64,000 bases of DNA from DATBGZ01 sp036557785 (GTDB lineage: Bacteria; Actinomycetota; Actinomycetes; Mycobacteriales; Micromonosporaceae): assembly GCA_036557785.1 (NCBI GenBank), contig DATBGZ010000063.1, forward strand, positions 1 through 64,000, read 5' to 3'. The notes beneath the pieces are model-generated. The model was not told the DNA's origin, did not search any database, and worked only from the letters and a program-made list of their open reading frames with translations. Shown here piece by piece: positions 8,529-18,400 of this stretch (positions within the stretch are counted from its first letter, which is position 1; each line of letters opens with the position of its first letter). The translations under genes and the position numbers were made by a program.

Positions 8529-9416
8529 TTGTCTACGGGGGTACGTCGAGTCGCCATGGCGGTCGTCGCTGCTGGCGCTCTTCTGGTGGGACACGCGTCG
8601 GCGGCGTCTGCCGACGTCGGGGACTTGGTCAACTGCACGCAGTACCCGACGCACCCAGCCTGTGACGTAACGGCCGGCGGTCCCGGCGGGTCGGGCGGCG
8701 GTGGAGGTGTGCCCGAGTGCATGAGCCCGGAGGGTCTGCCGGTGCCCTGCTACATCGAGGGGAAGGGCTGGTACGACGGCGACTGGTGCTGGTGGCGGCT
8801 GGCCGCCGGTGACCTGCTCGCCGACCTGATCAGCCGTCTGGGCGAGCCGCAGCCGCCCGAGGCCTGGTTCACGGCGTCCTGCGGCGGGCCGGGGAACTGG
8901 AATCCCAGCACGATGTACGCGCTGTTCGACGTGAACCCGTTCGTGCGGGTGCTGGCCGAGCAGGCCGTGCGCCGGCTGGAACTGCCGGCGCCGCGGATCG
9001 GGTTGAACCCGTCAGGTTCGGCGCCGCAGGTGACGTTCGTGCCGACCTGGTTGTGGATCGACCCGGTGGTGTGGGCCGCGCGGTCGGCGAACGCGTCGGC
9101 AGGCGGTCTGTCGGTGACGGCGACCGGTGTGCCGGTCAGCGTGACCTGGTCCACAGGGGATGGTCAGAGCGTGACGTGCGGGCCGGGCACCCCGTGGACC
9201 TCGGGTATAGATCCGGCGGCGGCGTCTCCGGACTGCGGCCACACCTACACCACCGCCTCCCGCACCGCGCCGGGCGGCCGGTACCTGCTGACCGCGTCGA
9301 TCGCGTGGCAGGTGACCTGGGTCGGTGGCGGCACCTCGGGGACGGAGCCGGCGCTGACGTCGACGGCGAGCGTGGCGGTGCTGGTGGTCGAGTCGTCGGC
9401 GCTGACAACCGGATAG
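8529..9416 (+). CDS. Secreted protein of the Tad-like operon
   Basis: 295 residues, starting at TTG 8529 with GAGCGGGGGA upstream; an in-frame ATG at 8556 is an alternative. An N-terminal Sec signal (VRRVAMAVVAAGALLVGHAS, cleavage after ASA) is followed by a Cys-containing, Gly-rich linker and an extracellular domain. The C-terminal half (LSVTATGVPVSVTWSTGDGQ; GRYLLTASIAWQVTW) resembles a beta-sandwich of PKD type. Such proteins occur at the head of actinobacterial Tad clusters and are sometimes annotated loosely as ATP/GTP-binding. I see no nucleotide-binding motif here. The role is probably extracytoplasmic and tied to the pilus system (inference). Confidence 0.78.
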   Translation: MSTGVRRVAMAVVAAGALLVGHASAASADVGDLVNCTQYPTHPACDVTAGGPGGSGGGGGVPECMSPEGLPVPCYIEGKGWYDGDWCWWRLAAGDLLADLISRLGEPQPPEAWFTASCGGPGNWNPSTMYALFDVNPFVRVLAEQAVRRLELPAPRIGLNPSGSAPQVTFVPTWLWIDPVVWAARSANASAGGLSVTATGVPVSVTWSTGDGQSVTCGPGTPWTSGIDPAAASPDCGHTYTTASRTAPGGRYLLTASIAWQVTWVGGGTSGTEPALTSTASVAVLVVESSALTTG

Positions 9417-9431
9417 GACAAGGGACGACCC

Positions 9432-10091
9432 ATGGCAGTAGGGACGACGACGACCCGTCCGACACCGCGCAGCGCACCGACCGGCGCCGCGACACCGGCC
9501 GCACCGCTGGGGATGCGCCGGCGCAGGTCGCTGCCGCGCATTCTGGTCGGCGCCCTGGCCGCAGTGCTGGGCGCGGTGGTGTTTGGCGCGGTCGGGCTGC
9601 GCAACGACCCGGGTGTGGATGTGCTGGCGGTGGCGCGGCCGGTGACCGCCGGGGCGGTGATCACCGATGCGGACCTGCGCGTGGTGCATCTGGTGCCCGA
9701 CCCGGCGCTGCAGGTCTTCCTCGCATCCCAACGCTCCACAGTGGTGGGTCGGGTCGCGGCGGTACCGCTGGCGGCGGGGTCGCTGTTGACCGCCGGGCAG
9801 CTCGGCACCGTCGTGGATCCGCCGGCGGGCCAGTCGGTGATCGCGGTCGGGGTGAAGACGGGCCACGCGCCGGTGACTGCGTTGGCGGCGGGTGCGTCGG
9901 TGATGGTGCTGGTGATCCCGACCGGTGGCGGCGCCCCGCTGGCGCAGGCGAGCGCGGTGGTCCGTTCGGTGGAGCCGACCGACACCGCCGGAGTCACGGT
10001 GGTGACGCTGCAGTTGGCCGCGGTGGCGGCGGTGCAGGTCGCGTCGGCGAGCGGCGAGGTGTCGCTGGTCCTGCAAAGTGCGGGCCGTTGA
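9432..10091 (+). CDS. CpaB/RcpC-like Flp pilus assembly protein with SAF domain
   Basis: 219 residues. A basic N-terminus and one membrane helix (about 37-55, LVGALAAVLGAVVFGAVGL) lead into a SAF domain: VDVLAVARPVTAGAVITDAD, then STVVGRVAAVPLAAGSLLT. CpaB-type proteins act periplasmically in Tad pilus assembly in Gram-negatives; Gram-positive versions are thought to sit on the outer membrane face. The stop overlaps the next start (TGATG), showing coupling. Confidence 0.82.
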   Translation: MAVGTTTTRPTPRSAPTGAATPAAPLGMRRRRSLPRILVGALAAVLGAVVFGAVGLRNDPGVDVLAVARPVTAGAVITDADLRVVHLVPDPALQVFLASQRSTVVGRVAAVPLAAGSLLTAGQLGTVVDPPAGQSVIAVGVKTGHAPVTALAAGASVMVLVIPTGGGAPLAQASAVVRSVEPTDTAGVTVVTLQLAAVAAVQVASASGEVSLVLQSAGR

Positions 10092-10822
10092 TGCTGGTCG
10101 CGGTCGGGTCGGTCAAGGGGTCGCCGGGAGCCACGACGTGGGCGCTCGCGGTGGCGGCCCGTTGGCCGTACGAAGCGGCACCGGTCGTGGTCGAGCTGGA
10201 TGCGTCCGGCGGGGATGTGGGCAGCCGGTTCGGGGTGCACGACGTACCTGGTTTGTCGAGCCTGGTCACCGCCGTACGGCACGCTCCGATCGGCGACGCG
10301 GCCGAGTACGCCCAGCCGCTGCCGACAGGGGCGCAGGTGATCGTCGCCCCACCCGCCGATGCGGCGGCGGCCACGACCGCCGAGTTCACCACCCGCGGGC
10401 CGGCGGTGTTGCGCGAGCTCGCCGCGCACAGGCCCGTGTTCGCCGACCTGGGCCGGCTGGACCCGGCATCCCCGGCACTGTCCTATCTGGACAAGGCCGA
10501 CGAGCTGCTGCTCGTGGTCCGGCCGGTGGCGGCGCAGCTGCGGCATCTCAAGGCCCGCCTCGGGGTGCTGGCCGGACGGTGTGCGCTGGTGCGGCTGGTG
10601 CTGGTCGGTCCGGGACCGTACGGGCCGGATGAGATCGCTATCTACACCGGTGTGCCCGTCGCCGCGGTGGTGCCCGACGACCCGGTCGGGGCGGGCATCC
10701 TCGCCGGTTCGTACCGGCCGGGTCGGGGCTGGCTGCGCCGGCCGCTGCTGGCCGCCGCCCGCACGTTCGCCCTCACCTACCCCGCCCCCGAAACGGCCGA
10801 CCATGAGGTGGCGCTCGGGTGA
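10091..10822 (+). CDS. TadZ/CpaE-like ParA-type protein
   Basis: 243 residues from ATG 10091, which overlaps the previous stop by one base. The start MLVAVGSVKGSPGATTWALA is a MinD/ParA-type deviant P-loop (KGSPGATT) in which the final Lys of the classical GKT is replaced by Ala. The body has VVVELDASGGDVGSRFGV, PVFADLGRL and LLLVVRPVAAQLRHLKARL, typical of the fold. TadZ proteins localise the Tad machine at the pole; with an altered P-loop this copy may be structural rather than an active ATPase. A 4-base overlap (GTGA) couples it to tadA. Confidence 0.78.
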   Translation: MLVAVGSVKGSPGATTWALAVAARWPYEAAPVVVELDASGGDVGSRFGVHDVPGLSSLVTAVRHAPIGDAAEYAQPLPTGAQVIVAPPADAAAATTAEFTTRGPAVLRELAAHRPVFADLGRLDPASPALSYLDKADELLLVVRPVAAQLRHLKARLGVLAGRCALVRLVLVGPGPYGPDEIAIYTGVPVAAVVPDDPVGAGILAGSYRPGRGWLRRPLLAAARTFALTYPAPETADHEVALG

Positions 10823-12117
10823 CCGCGACGCTCGACCTACCCACCACCGCACCGGCTGCGGTGCGGGAGCTGATGCACGCCGAGGTCTCCGCTCGGTTGG
10901 CCGACGCGGCCCGCCGGGGCGAGTCCGACGACCGCGCCCGGTTGGTCGAGTCGTTGGTCGGCGAGGTGCTGCGGGAGCACTCCGAGGCGGCGTTGGCCGA
11001 CGGCCGCCCGCCGCTGCCGGTGGACGTGGAGCAGGGGCTGCGCCGCGCGCTACTGGACGCGTTCCTCGGCCTGGGCGAGTTGCAGCCGTACATCGACGAC
11101 CCGGACATCGAGAACATCGACGTCAACGGCTGCGACCGGGTGTTCGTCACCTACGCCCACGGAGCCCGCGTCCAGGTTCCTCGGGTGGCCTCGTCGGATG
11201 AGGAGCTGGCGGACACGCTGCGCAAGCTGGCCGCCACGTTAGGGGTGCAGGAGCGCCGCTTCGACCCCGCCCTGCCGCGGTTGAACCTGCGCCTACCCGG
11301 CGGCGCCCGACTCTTCGCCGTCCAGGCCGTGACCGAGCGGGTATGCGTGTCGATCCGCCGCCACCGCTTCCTGCACCTCACGCTGCCCGAACTCGCGGAC
11401 CTGGGCCTGTTCCCTCCACAGTGGGCCGACCTGTTCACCGCCATGGTCGCCGCCCGGCTGAACATCGTCGTCTCCGGCGGCATGGGCTCGGGCAAGACGA
11501 CCATGGTCCGCGCCCTCTGCTCGGCGATCGGGCCGCAGGAGCGGATCATCACGGTGGAGGACCCGTACGAGCTCGGCCTGGACACCGACCCGACTCACCC
11601 GGACGTGGTGCCGATGCAGCCCCGGGATCCGAACATCGAAGGCTCCGGTGGCATCGACATGACCACCCTGGTCCGCTGGGCGACGCGGATGTCGCCGACG
11701 CGGGTGATCGTCGGTGAGGTCCGGGGCCCCGAGGTCATCCCGCTGCTCAACGCGCTCAACCAGGGCACGGACGGGTCGATGACCACCATCCACGCATCGT
11801 CCACACAGGAGGCCTTCTCGAAGATCGCCGCCTACGCCCGCCAGTCCGTGGAGCGGCTGCCGTTCGACGTCACCTACGCCCTGATCGGCGGTGGCGTCGA
11901 CGTCGTGGTGCAACTCGGCCGCGCGAGCGATGGGGCGCGGGTGGTGACCGGGCTGCGGGAGGTAGTCGGTTCCGACCAGGGGCAGGTCCGGTCGAACGAG
12001 ATCCTGCGCCCCGGCCCGGACCGCCACGCCGTGCCCGCCTCCCGGTTCACCGACGCCACGCTGGACCGGCTGGCGCAGGCCGGCTTCGACGCCACCGCAC
12101 TCGGGACCGGGTGGTAG
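10819..12117 (+). CDS. tadA: TadA/CpaF secretion ATPase
   Basis: 432 residues, GTG start overlapping the previous stop. Clear VirB11/TadA-family ATPase: N-terminal domain with GLGELQPYIDDPDIENIDVN, Walker A GGMGSGKTT near residue 219, ITVEDPYELGL, the Asp-box region GEVRGPEVIPLLNALNQGTD and the His box TIHASS. It forms the cytoplasmic hexamer that drives assembly of Flp-type pili or pseudopili with the TadB/TadC membrane platform encoded next. The length is typical. Confidence 0.93.
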   Translation: MTATLDLPTTAPAAVRELMHAEVSARLADAARRGESDDRARLVESLVGEVLREHSEAALADGRPPLPVDVEQGLRRALLDAFLGLGELQPYIDDPDIENIDVNGCDRVFVTYAHGARVQVPRVASSDEELADTLRKLAATLGVQERRFDPALPRLNLRLPGGARLFAVQAVTERVCVSIRRHRFLHLTLPELADLGLFPPQWADLFTAMVAARLNIVVSGGMGSGKTTMVRALCSAIGPQERIITVEDPYELGLDTDPTHPDVVPMQPRDPNIEGSGGIDMTTLVRWATRMSPTRVIVGEVRGPEVIPLLNALNQGTDGSMTTIHASSTQEAFSKIAAYARQSVERLPFDVTYALIGGGVDVVVQLGRASDGARVVTGLREVVGSDQGQVRSNEILRPGPDRHAVPASRFTDATLDRLAQAGFDATALGTGW

Positions 12118-12120
12118 CCG

Positions 12121-12975
12121 ATGGTCCTCATCGCTGTCCTGTGTGGACTTCTCGTCGGCGGCGGGGTGTGGTTGGCCGCCACCGGGCTACGGGCTACCGA
12201 CCGCCCCGCCACCCCCGGGCTTACCTCGCGGTGGCGGTGGAGCCGGTCCACCGGCTACAAGCTCACCGCGGCCCTTGGTGTCGCGGTCGTGGTGGGGACG
12301 CTGACCCGCTGGCCCGTCGCCGCGATCCTCGCCGGGCTGCTGGCCTGGGCCGCACCCTCACTGTTGGGCGGGGGCAAGGCCGAAGCCGTACAGGTGGCGA
12401 AGCTGGAGGCGATCGCCTCGTGGACCGAAGCCCTGCGCGGATCGCTGCGGTCGTATGCCGGTATCGAGCAGGCCATCCGCGACACCGCGACCGTCGCCAA
12501 ACCACCCATCGCCACGCAGGTGGCCGGGTTGGCGGCGGCGTTGCAGGCCGGGGTACGGCTGCCCGACGCGCTGGACGCGTTCCGCTCCGATGTGGACCAT
12601 CACGCCGCCGACCTGGTCGCCACCTCGCTGCGCCGCGCCGCCGGCTCCCACTCCGGCAACCTCGCGGCCCAGTTAGGGTGGCTGGCCGAGGCGGTGCGGG
12701 AGCGGGTCGCCGCCGTGCAACGGGTGGAGACCGCCCGCACGGAGACCAAGACCTCCGCCCGACTGGTGGTCATCATCGTGGTCACCGTCGGCGTCGGCCT
12801 GTACGTCTTGAATCGCCCGCTGCTGCAGCCGTACGAAAGCCCCGTTGGGCAGATTGTGCTGGCGCTGGTCGGCGGGATCTGGGTCGGCGCCGCGATCTGG
12901 CTGCGCCGGCTCACGGCGATTCCCGAGCCCGCCCGCGTCCTGTCCGATGACCGTACGGCCGGGGGTTCGCGGTGA
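12121..12975 (+). CDS. tadB: TadB-like inner-membrane platform protein (T2SSF)
   Basis: 284 residues with an N-terminal helix (LIAVLCGLLVGGGVWLAATG), a second pair near residues 55-80, and C-terminal helices near 215-265 (LVVIIVVTVGVGLYVLNRPL, IVLALVGGIWVGAAIWL). Between them is the helical T2SSF domain (WTEALRGSLRSYAGIEQAI, GVRLPDALDAFRSDVDHHAA). The membrane layout matches TadB. The gene overlaps the next by 4 bases. Confidence 0.87.
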   Translation: MVLIAVLCGLLVGGGVWLAATGLRATDRPATPGLTSRWRWSRSTGYKLTAALGVAVVVGTLTRWPVAAILAGLLAWAAPSLLGGGKAEAVQVAKLEAIASWTEALRGSLRSYAGIEQAIRDTATVAKPPIATQVAGLAAALQAGVRLPDALDAFRSDVDHHAADLVATSLRRAAGSHSGNLAAQLGWLAEAVRERVAAVQRVETARTETKTSARLVVIIVVTVGVGLYVLNRPLLQPYESPVGQIVLALVGGIWVGAAIWLRRLTAIPEPARVLSDDRTAGGSR

Positions 12976-13856
12976 GCGGGTCGGTGACGGTCCTGGTCCT
13001 CGCCGGCGGACTGGCAGGCGGCGGCCTCGCCCTCGCCGCCTCCGGGCTACGCCCACCACGCCCCGCCCTAACCGAGGTGCTCGACCGGCTCTCCCGCCCC
13101 GCCACCACACCCATCGACGCCCGCCGTCGGCTGGATCTGGCGTTGGCGAGGCCGCTTGGCCGTTTCGGCCTGCCCCGCGCGCGCACCCGTACGGATCTGG
13201 CCATCTGCGACAAGGACCCGGCCGAGCACCTGGCCCAGCAGCTCGTCATCGCCCTCGCGGCCATGGCAGGGCTTGGAGTGCTGCCGATCGTGTGGGGTGT
13301 CGGCGGGCAGCTACCGCTGTGGCTCGCCCTGTTCGGCGCGGTCCTCGCCGTGCGCGCGACCGCGGCCCGCCTGCACACCGCCGCCGAGACCCGCCGGGAG
13401 CAGCTGCGCGAAACTCTGTCGACCCTGCTGGACCTGGTCGGCGGCGGCCTGGCCGGCGGCGCCGGCGTCGAGCAAGCCTTGGACGAGGCGCTACAGGAGC
13501 TCTCCGGCTGGGCCGCGGTACGCATACGGCGCGAGCTCGCCGCCGCCGCGCAGACCCGCGGCGCCGCGAGAGTTCCTATGTGGACGGCGCTGAGGGACCT
13601 CGGCGAGCAGATCGGCGTGGCCGAGCCGACCGAGCTCGCGACCGCGGTCGAGCAGGCCGCCCACGGCGCCCCGGTCGCCGAAACCCTCGCCGTCGCCGCC
13701 CGCACCCTACGGGCGCGGACCACGGCGCAGATGGAACGGGTCGCGCACGCCCGCTCCGCCCAGATGTCCGTGCCGATCATGCTGTTCGGCCTCGGCTACC
13801 TGATCTTTCTCGTGTTCGCGGCGATGGGCGCCATCTCCGCCGGACTCACCAACTGA
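12972..13856 (+). CDS. tadC: TadC-like inner-membrane platform protein (T2SSF)
   Basis: 294 residues, GTG start inside the end of tadB. The N-terminal membrane helix is followed by a central pair (VIALAAMAGLGVLPIVWGVG, LALFGAVLAVRA), then the T2SSF helices (LLDLVGGGLAGGAGVEQALD, ARVPMWTALRDLGEQIGVAE, HGAPVAETLAVAARTLRART) and a C-terminal helix (IMLFGLGYLIFLVFAAMGAI). It pairs with TadB in the assembly platform. Confidence 0.87.
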   Translation: MSGSVTVLVLAGGLAGGGLALAASGLRPPRPALTEVLDRLSRPATTPIDARRRLDLALARPLGRFGLPRARTRTDLAICDKDPAEHLAQQLVIALAAMAGLGVLPIVWGVGGQLPLWLALFGAVLAVRATAARLHTAAETRREQLRETLSTLLDLVGGGLAGGAGVEQALDEALQELSGWAAVRIRRELAAAAQTRGAARVPMWTALRDLGEQIGVAEPTELATAVEQAAHGAPVAETLAVAARTLRARTTAQMERVAHARSAQMSVPIMLFGLGYLIFLVFAAMGAISAGLTN

Positions 13857-13884
13857 CCACCAATCCATAGAACGGGGCACTCCA

Positions 13885-14070
13885 GTGAGGACACTGACCG
13901 ACCGGCTGCGGCGGCGCATCCGCGCCGTGCACGGGGACGAGGGTGCGCAGACCGTCGAGATCATGCTGTGGGTCGGGGCGTTCATCGTCATCGTCGGCCT
14001 GGTCGGCGCGATCTTCCGCGACCAGCTCGTCGCCTTCTTCAACGGCCTCAACTACTCCATCGGACTGTGA
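13885..14070 (+). CDS. Flp-type pilin-like small protein
   Basis: 61 residues with a GTG start. A short basic N-terminus ends in GDEGAQTVEIMLWVGAFIV: a Glu at +5-like position precedes a single hydrophobic helix, as in class III / type IVb pilins cut before the helix. It is the best candidate for the polymerising major pilin of this Tad system. No prepilin peptidase (TadV/CpaA) gene occurs in the window, so processing must use an enzyme encoded elsewhere. Confidence 0.8.
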   Translation: MRTLTDRLRRRIRAVHGDEGAQTVEIMLWVGAFIVIVGLVGAIFRDQLVAFFNGLNYSIGL

Positions 14071-14471
14071 TGGCACCGCCCGGCCGGAACAGACGGCGGT
14101 GGTGGCCGCGTGGGGACGGCGGCGCGGCCACGGTGGAGATCGCCGGTTACACCACGCTCATGCTCGCCGTCCTGCTCGTCGGTGTGCAGGTCGTCATGTG
14201 GGGCATGGCCGCCCTCGGCGCCCGCTACGCCGCCGACCAAGCCGCCCAACACGCCCGCCAGTACGGCGCCACCGAAGCCGACGGCCAGACCCAGGCCCAG
14301 ACCGTGCTGGACTCCGCCGTCGGCAACGCCCTGGGCGACGCCACTGTCACCGTCGACCGGACCGCGACCACGGTGACCGTGACCGTAAGTGGCACCGCCG
14401 TGTCGATCATCCCGGGCTTCCATCCCGGCGTGACCGCGACCGCCAACGCCCCCGTCGAACGGGTCGGCTGA
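14070..14471 (+). CDS. TadE-like minor pseudopilin
   Basis: 133 residues; ATG 14070 overlaps the previous stop by one base. The basic head, then GDGGAATVEIAGYTTLMLAV, is the TadE signature (Glu after the cleavage region, hydrophobic helix). The outer domain is Ala/Thr/Val-rich beta structure with VTVDRTATTVTVTVSGTA. It is one of three TadE/TadG-type proteins in a row and a likely minor component of the pilus. Confidence 0.83.
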   Translation: MAPPGRNRRRWWPRGDGGAATVEIAGYTTLMLAVLLVGVQVVMWGMAALGARYAADQAAQHARQYGATEADGQTQAQTVLDSAVGNALGDATVTVDRTATTVTVTVSGTAVSIIPGFHPGVTATANAPVERVG

Positions 14472-14474
14472 ACC

Positions 14475-14981
14475 ATGAACCCGCCGCCGACCCGCCTGCC
14501 CACCGCATTGTCTCCTGTGGACAGTGCTTCCCGGCTTGCCGGTAGCCGCAGGCGGCCGCGTGGGGATCGGGGGTCGGTGTCGGTTGAACTCGCCGGGTTC
14601 GTGCTGCCCGCCATGCTGCTCGCCGTCATTGCCGTCGCCGCCGCGTTCCACCTGTCCGTCGCCAAGCTCGACGTCGAATCCGCCGCCGCAGCGGCGGCCC
14701 GCGCCGCCTCCCTGCAACGCAGCCCCGCCACCGCCGTCACCGCCGCCCAGGACGCCGCGGCGGCCGATCTCGCGGGCAGGTCAGTCACCTGCACGGTGCT
14801 CGACGTCGCGGTGGACACCACCCGGTTCACCCGCGGCGGGTCGGTCACCGTCACCGTGACCTGCCAGGTCGACATCTCGACTCTGACCCGTACAAGCGGC
14901 ATCCCCGGCCACTACACCGCCACCGCCAGCAGCACGTCCCCCATCGACACCTACCGTGATGTCACCGGCGGCGCGTCATGA
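14475..14981 (+). CDS. TadE-family pseudopilin-like protein
   Basis: 168 residues. RPRGDRGSVSVELAGFVLPA and the following hydrophobic helix give the TadE pattern; the outer domain contains VTCTVLDVAVDTTRF and a Thr/Val-rich strand region. It has a 3-base gap to the preceding gene and a 4-base overlap with the following one, so all three are translationally coupled. Confidence 0.82.
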   Translation: MNPPPTRLPTALSPVDSASRLAGSRRRPRGDRGSVSVELAGFVLPAMLLAVIAVAAAFHLSVAKLDVESAAAAAARAASLQRSPATAVTAAQDAAAADLAGRSVTCTVLDVAVDTTRFTRGGSVTVTVTCQVDISTLTRTSGIPGHYTATASSTSPIDTYRDVTGGAS

Positions 14982-15415
14982 CCGCGATTCGGCGCCAGTC
15001 TCGTCTGCAGTTTTCGCGTCGCATTCGCGGTGACGACGGGTCGGTCACCGTCCTCGGTCTGTTCCTCATCGTCGTGGTCCTCGTTCTCGCCGGCACCATG
15101 ATCGAGGCCGGCAACGCGATGACGGCCCGCGGCCACGCCACCTCGATCGCCCAGCAGGCCGCCCGCGCCGGAGCCGACCACATCGACCTCACCGCCCTGC
15201 GGGAGCAGGGCGTCGTCCTGCTCGATCCGGCCGCGGCGCAGGCCGCCGCCACCGCCTACCTGACCACGCTCGGGGAGACCGGCACGGTCACCGCGACCGC
15301 CACCCAGGTGACCGTGACGGTCACCGTCACCCGACCCGGCATCCTCGTCCCCCTCCTCGGCCTGGAAACGCTGACCGTGACCGGCACCGCCACCGCCGCC
15401 CCCGTCACCGGATAG
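14978..15415 (+). CDS. TadG/TadE-like protein (Rv3660c-neighbour type)
   Basis: 145 residues. RGDDGSVTVLGLFLIVVVLV marks the N-terminal helix; MIEAGNAMTARGHATSIAQQ AARAGA is the conserved helical segment of TadG-like proteins (segments given separately), followed by a Thr/Val-rich strand domain with repeated TVTVTV. It is probably an envelope component of the same Tad apparatus. Confidence 0.82.
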   Translation: MTAIRRQSRLQFSRRIRGDDGSVTVLGLFLIVVVLVLAGTMIEAGNAMTARGHATSIAQQAARAGADHIDLTALREQGVVLLDPAAAQAAATAYLTTLGETGTVTATATQVTVTVTVTRPGILVPLLGLETLTVTGTATAAPVTG

Positions 15416-15433
15416 ACCCACGGGGAGACTCTC

Positions 15434-18400
15434 ATGTGGATGGTTGTGTCCCGGGCCGGCGCCAGGCTCGGCAGCGTCACCGGGCTGCTCGCCCTCCTTG
15501 CGGGCGTGCCCGTCGGGCAGGTCCTGCTCGTCGGCTGGCCCCTTCCCCACCAGGCACCCGGCCCCGGCGAGATCGGGGACGCGCTGACCAGCCGGGACTG
15601 GCTCACCGACACCAATCTCGTCTACGCGCTGTCGGTCCTGCTCTGGCTCCTGTGGGCGATGTTCGCCGCCTCGGTCGTCGTCGAGTTCGTCGCCGCGGTC
15701 CGTGGCGTCGCCGCACCCCGTTTCCGGCTGCTCGCCCCGACCCAAGGGCTGGCCGCGATGCTGGTCGCCGGACTCACCACCGCGATCCTCACCTCCAGCC
15801 CGGCCCTCACCGCCACCACGCCCCTGGCCGCACCCGTCGCCCAGGTCGCCGCACCGGCCAGGACGCCGGGCAACACCGGCTCGGTTCGGATGATGCTCGC
15901 GGCGGACAGCACCAGCACGGCCGACTGTGGGCCCGCGACCGCGGCGACGGCGGACCCTCCGGCCGGGTCCACAGTGGTGGGTCCGGTGTACGAGGTCGTC
16001 CGCGGCGACTGGCTCTGGCACATCGCCGCCCGCTACCTCGGCGACCCGCTGCGCTACGTCGAGATCGCCAACCTCAACCCGAACCTCGAACTACGCGACT
16101 ACCGCTTCCCCGACCACATCGAAGCCACCTGGCGCATCCAACTCCCCGCCGACGCCCACGACCGCGGCCCGAGGGCGCACGCCACCGGCACCCTCATCGC
16201 CGCGCCCACACCGACGCGGCCGACAAGCGGTCCGAACACCTCGTCCGGCGCGACACCCCAGCCGTCCACGGGCTCGACCGTCACCCCGGTCCCATCCACG
16301 CCCGGGCCAGGCGGGACAGCATCGGTGCCAGCGGTCACGGTGCCGCCGAAGATGCCACCGGCCACAGCGATGCCCGGCCCCGCGACCACGGCCACACCTG
16401 GGCAGGATCCCGACGGGGTCACCGAGCCCATGCCCGCGCAGGCCACCGCTGTCCCGGCCCCGACGGTCGCACCCCCGGCGACGACCGCGATGCCCGGCCC
16501 GGTCGGCAGCGGCTCGCCGGGCCAGGACGGCGTCATTGAGCCCGCGCCCACCCCGTCGGGTGCCGCCGTGCCTTCCTCATCGGGCGGCGGCGCCTCGCCG
16601 ACCGCGACGAGCACCGCGGAATCCTCGGGCAGTCAGGACCCGTCGACGAGCGCGTCGGCCGAAGGGCAGGACGGGGTGAGCCTGCCCAACCGGGCCGGCT
16701 GGGTGCCCTGGACGCTGGCCGGCGCACTGGCCGCCGCTGCGGCGATGGTGTGGCTGCAACGACGCCGTACCTACCGGCCCCGGCCGCTGGACGGCACCGA
16801 CGCCGACGACCGCCCCGAACCCGAAGACCTTCCGCCCACCGTGCAGGCCGTGCAACGCGCCTGGCGGCAGCGCCCCGACGACGCGCCCGCCCCACCACCC
16901 GAGCAGACCCCGCGGTCGCAACGTCCGGCGTCGGCACCACCACCGCCGATCGCCGTGCCGCCCACCCCGGCGATGCCTCCGCTGCCACGCGGCGGGCTCG
17001 GCCTGACCGGACCCGCCGCAGCCGACGCCGCCCGCGGCGCACTGGTCACCGCACTCGCCGCCGGCGCACCGACCGACCCGGACGCCCAGTCCACTGTGGT
17101 CATCCCCGCCGACGACATGATCACCCTGCTCGGCGCGGACGCGGTCACCATCGGCACCTGGCCCCGCCTGCGCGTCACCCCCGACCTCGACACAGCCCTG
17201 AAGATCCTCGAAGCCCGACTCCTCGGCGCCACGCGGCTCCTCGACGAGCACGACGCCACCGACCTCGCCGCGCTACGCTCAACCGACTCCACCGCCCCGC
17301 CCCTGCCACCGATGCTGCTCGTCACCGCCGCCCCGCCACCCCAGCAGTCCGAGCGCCTGCGCGTCGTGCTCGGCCTCGGCCAGGCGCTGGACGTCACCGC
17401 CGTCCTGCTCGGCGAATGGCAGCACGGCCCGACCGTCACCGTCGACCCCGACGGCACCTGCCACCCCACTCGCGCCGGCGGCGACACGCCGGCACGGCTG
17501 ACCGTCCTGGACACCGCCGCCGCCGAGGAGATGCTGCGCACCCTGCGCGAGGCACACACCGGCGAGCCGGCCCAGCCCGTTCCGACCGCGGCGATCCGGA
17601 CCCACAACGAGAAAGGGGTCCCCGCTGCGGCGGAGACCACCGCGACAGCTGAGAAGGCCAACGACGGCCAGGCGCACGTACCGGCGCAGCCCCAACCACC
17701 AGACGAGGCGCGACCCTCCATACAGGACGGTGGCGACGAGGCAGCCGAGTCGCGGGCGCGCGTGCGGGTCAGGGTGCTCGGCCCGCCGACGATCGCCAAC
17801 CGGCCCGAGACCGTACGGCTACGCGCCTACGCGGTCGAACTGCTCGTCTACCTGGCCGTACGAACCGACGGCGCCACCGCCGACGAGATCATGGAAGCCA
17901 TGTGGCCCGACACCCGCCGTGCTCCCGCCTCCCAACGGCTGCATCAGGCCATCTCCAACCTGCGGCAGAACCTCGCCGGAGCCCTCCCCGGCGGCGACGA
18001 CATCGCGCGACCGGACCCGGTGATCAGGGTCAACGGCCGGTGGCGGCTCAAACCCGACGTGGTCGAGGTCGACCTGTGGCAGCTGCGCGCCGCGCACACC
18101 GCCGCGAAAGCAACCAGTGGGCAGGAGCGCATCGATGCGCTCGCCCGGGCGGCCGCGGCGTACGGTGGCGCGCTCGCCGGCGACTACGACTACCCATGGG
18201 CCGACCGGCACCGCCAAGGCGTGCTCAACCTCGCCATCGACGCCCACACCGCCCTCGCCACCGCGCTCGCCGACACCGACCCGGACCAGGCTCTGCGGCT
18301 CCTGCAGGCCGCCGCCGAACTCGACCCGCTCAACGAAGACGTCGCCCGCGAGCTGATGCGCGCCCAGCACCGAGCCGGGGACCTCGGCGCCGTCCGCGCC

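Noticed and set aside
9012..10852. Long minus-strand open frames opposite the Tad operon (up to 535 residues)
   Set aside because: They are Arg/Pro/His-rich shadows of high-GC plus-strand genes with overlapping stops and starts; no family resemblance.
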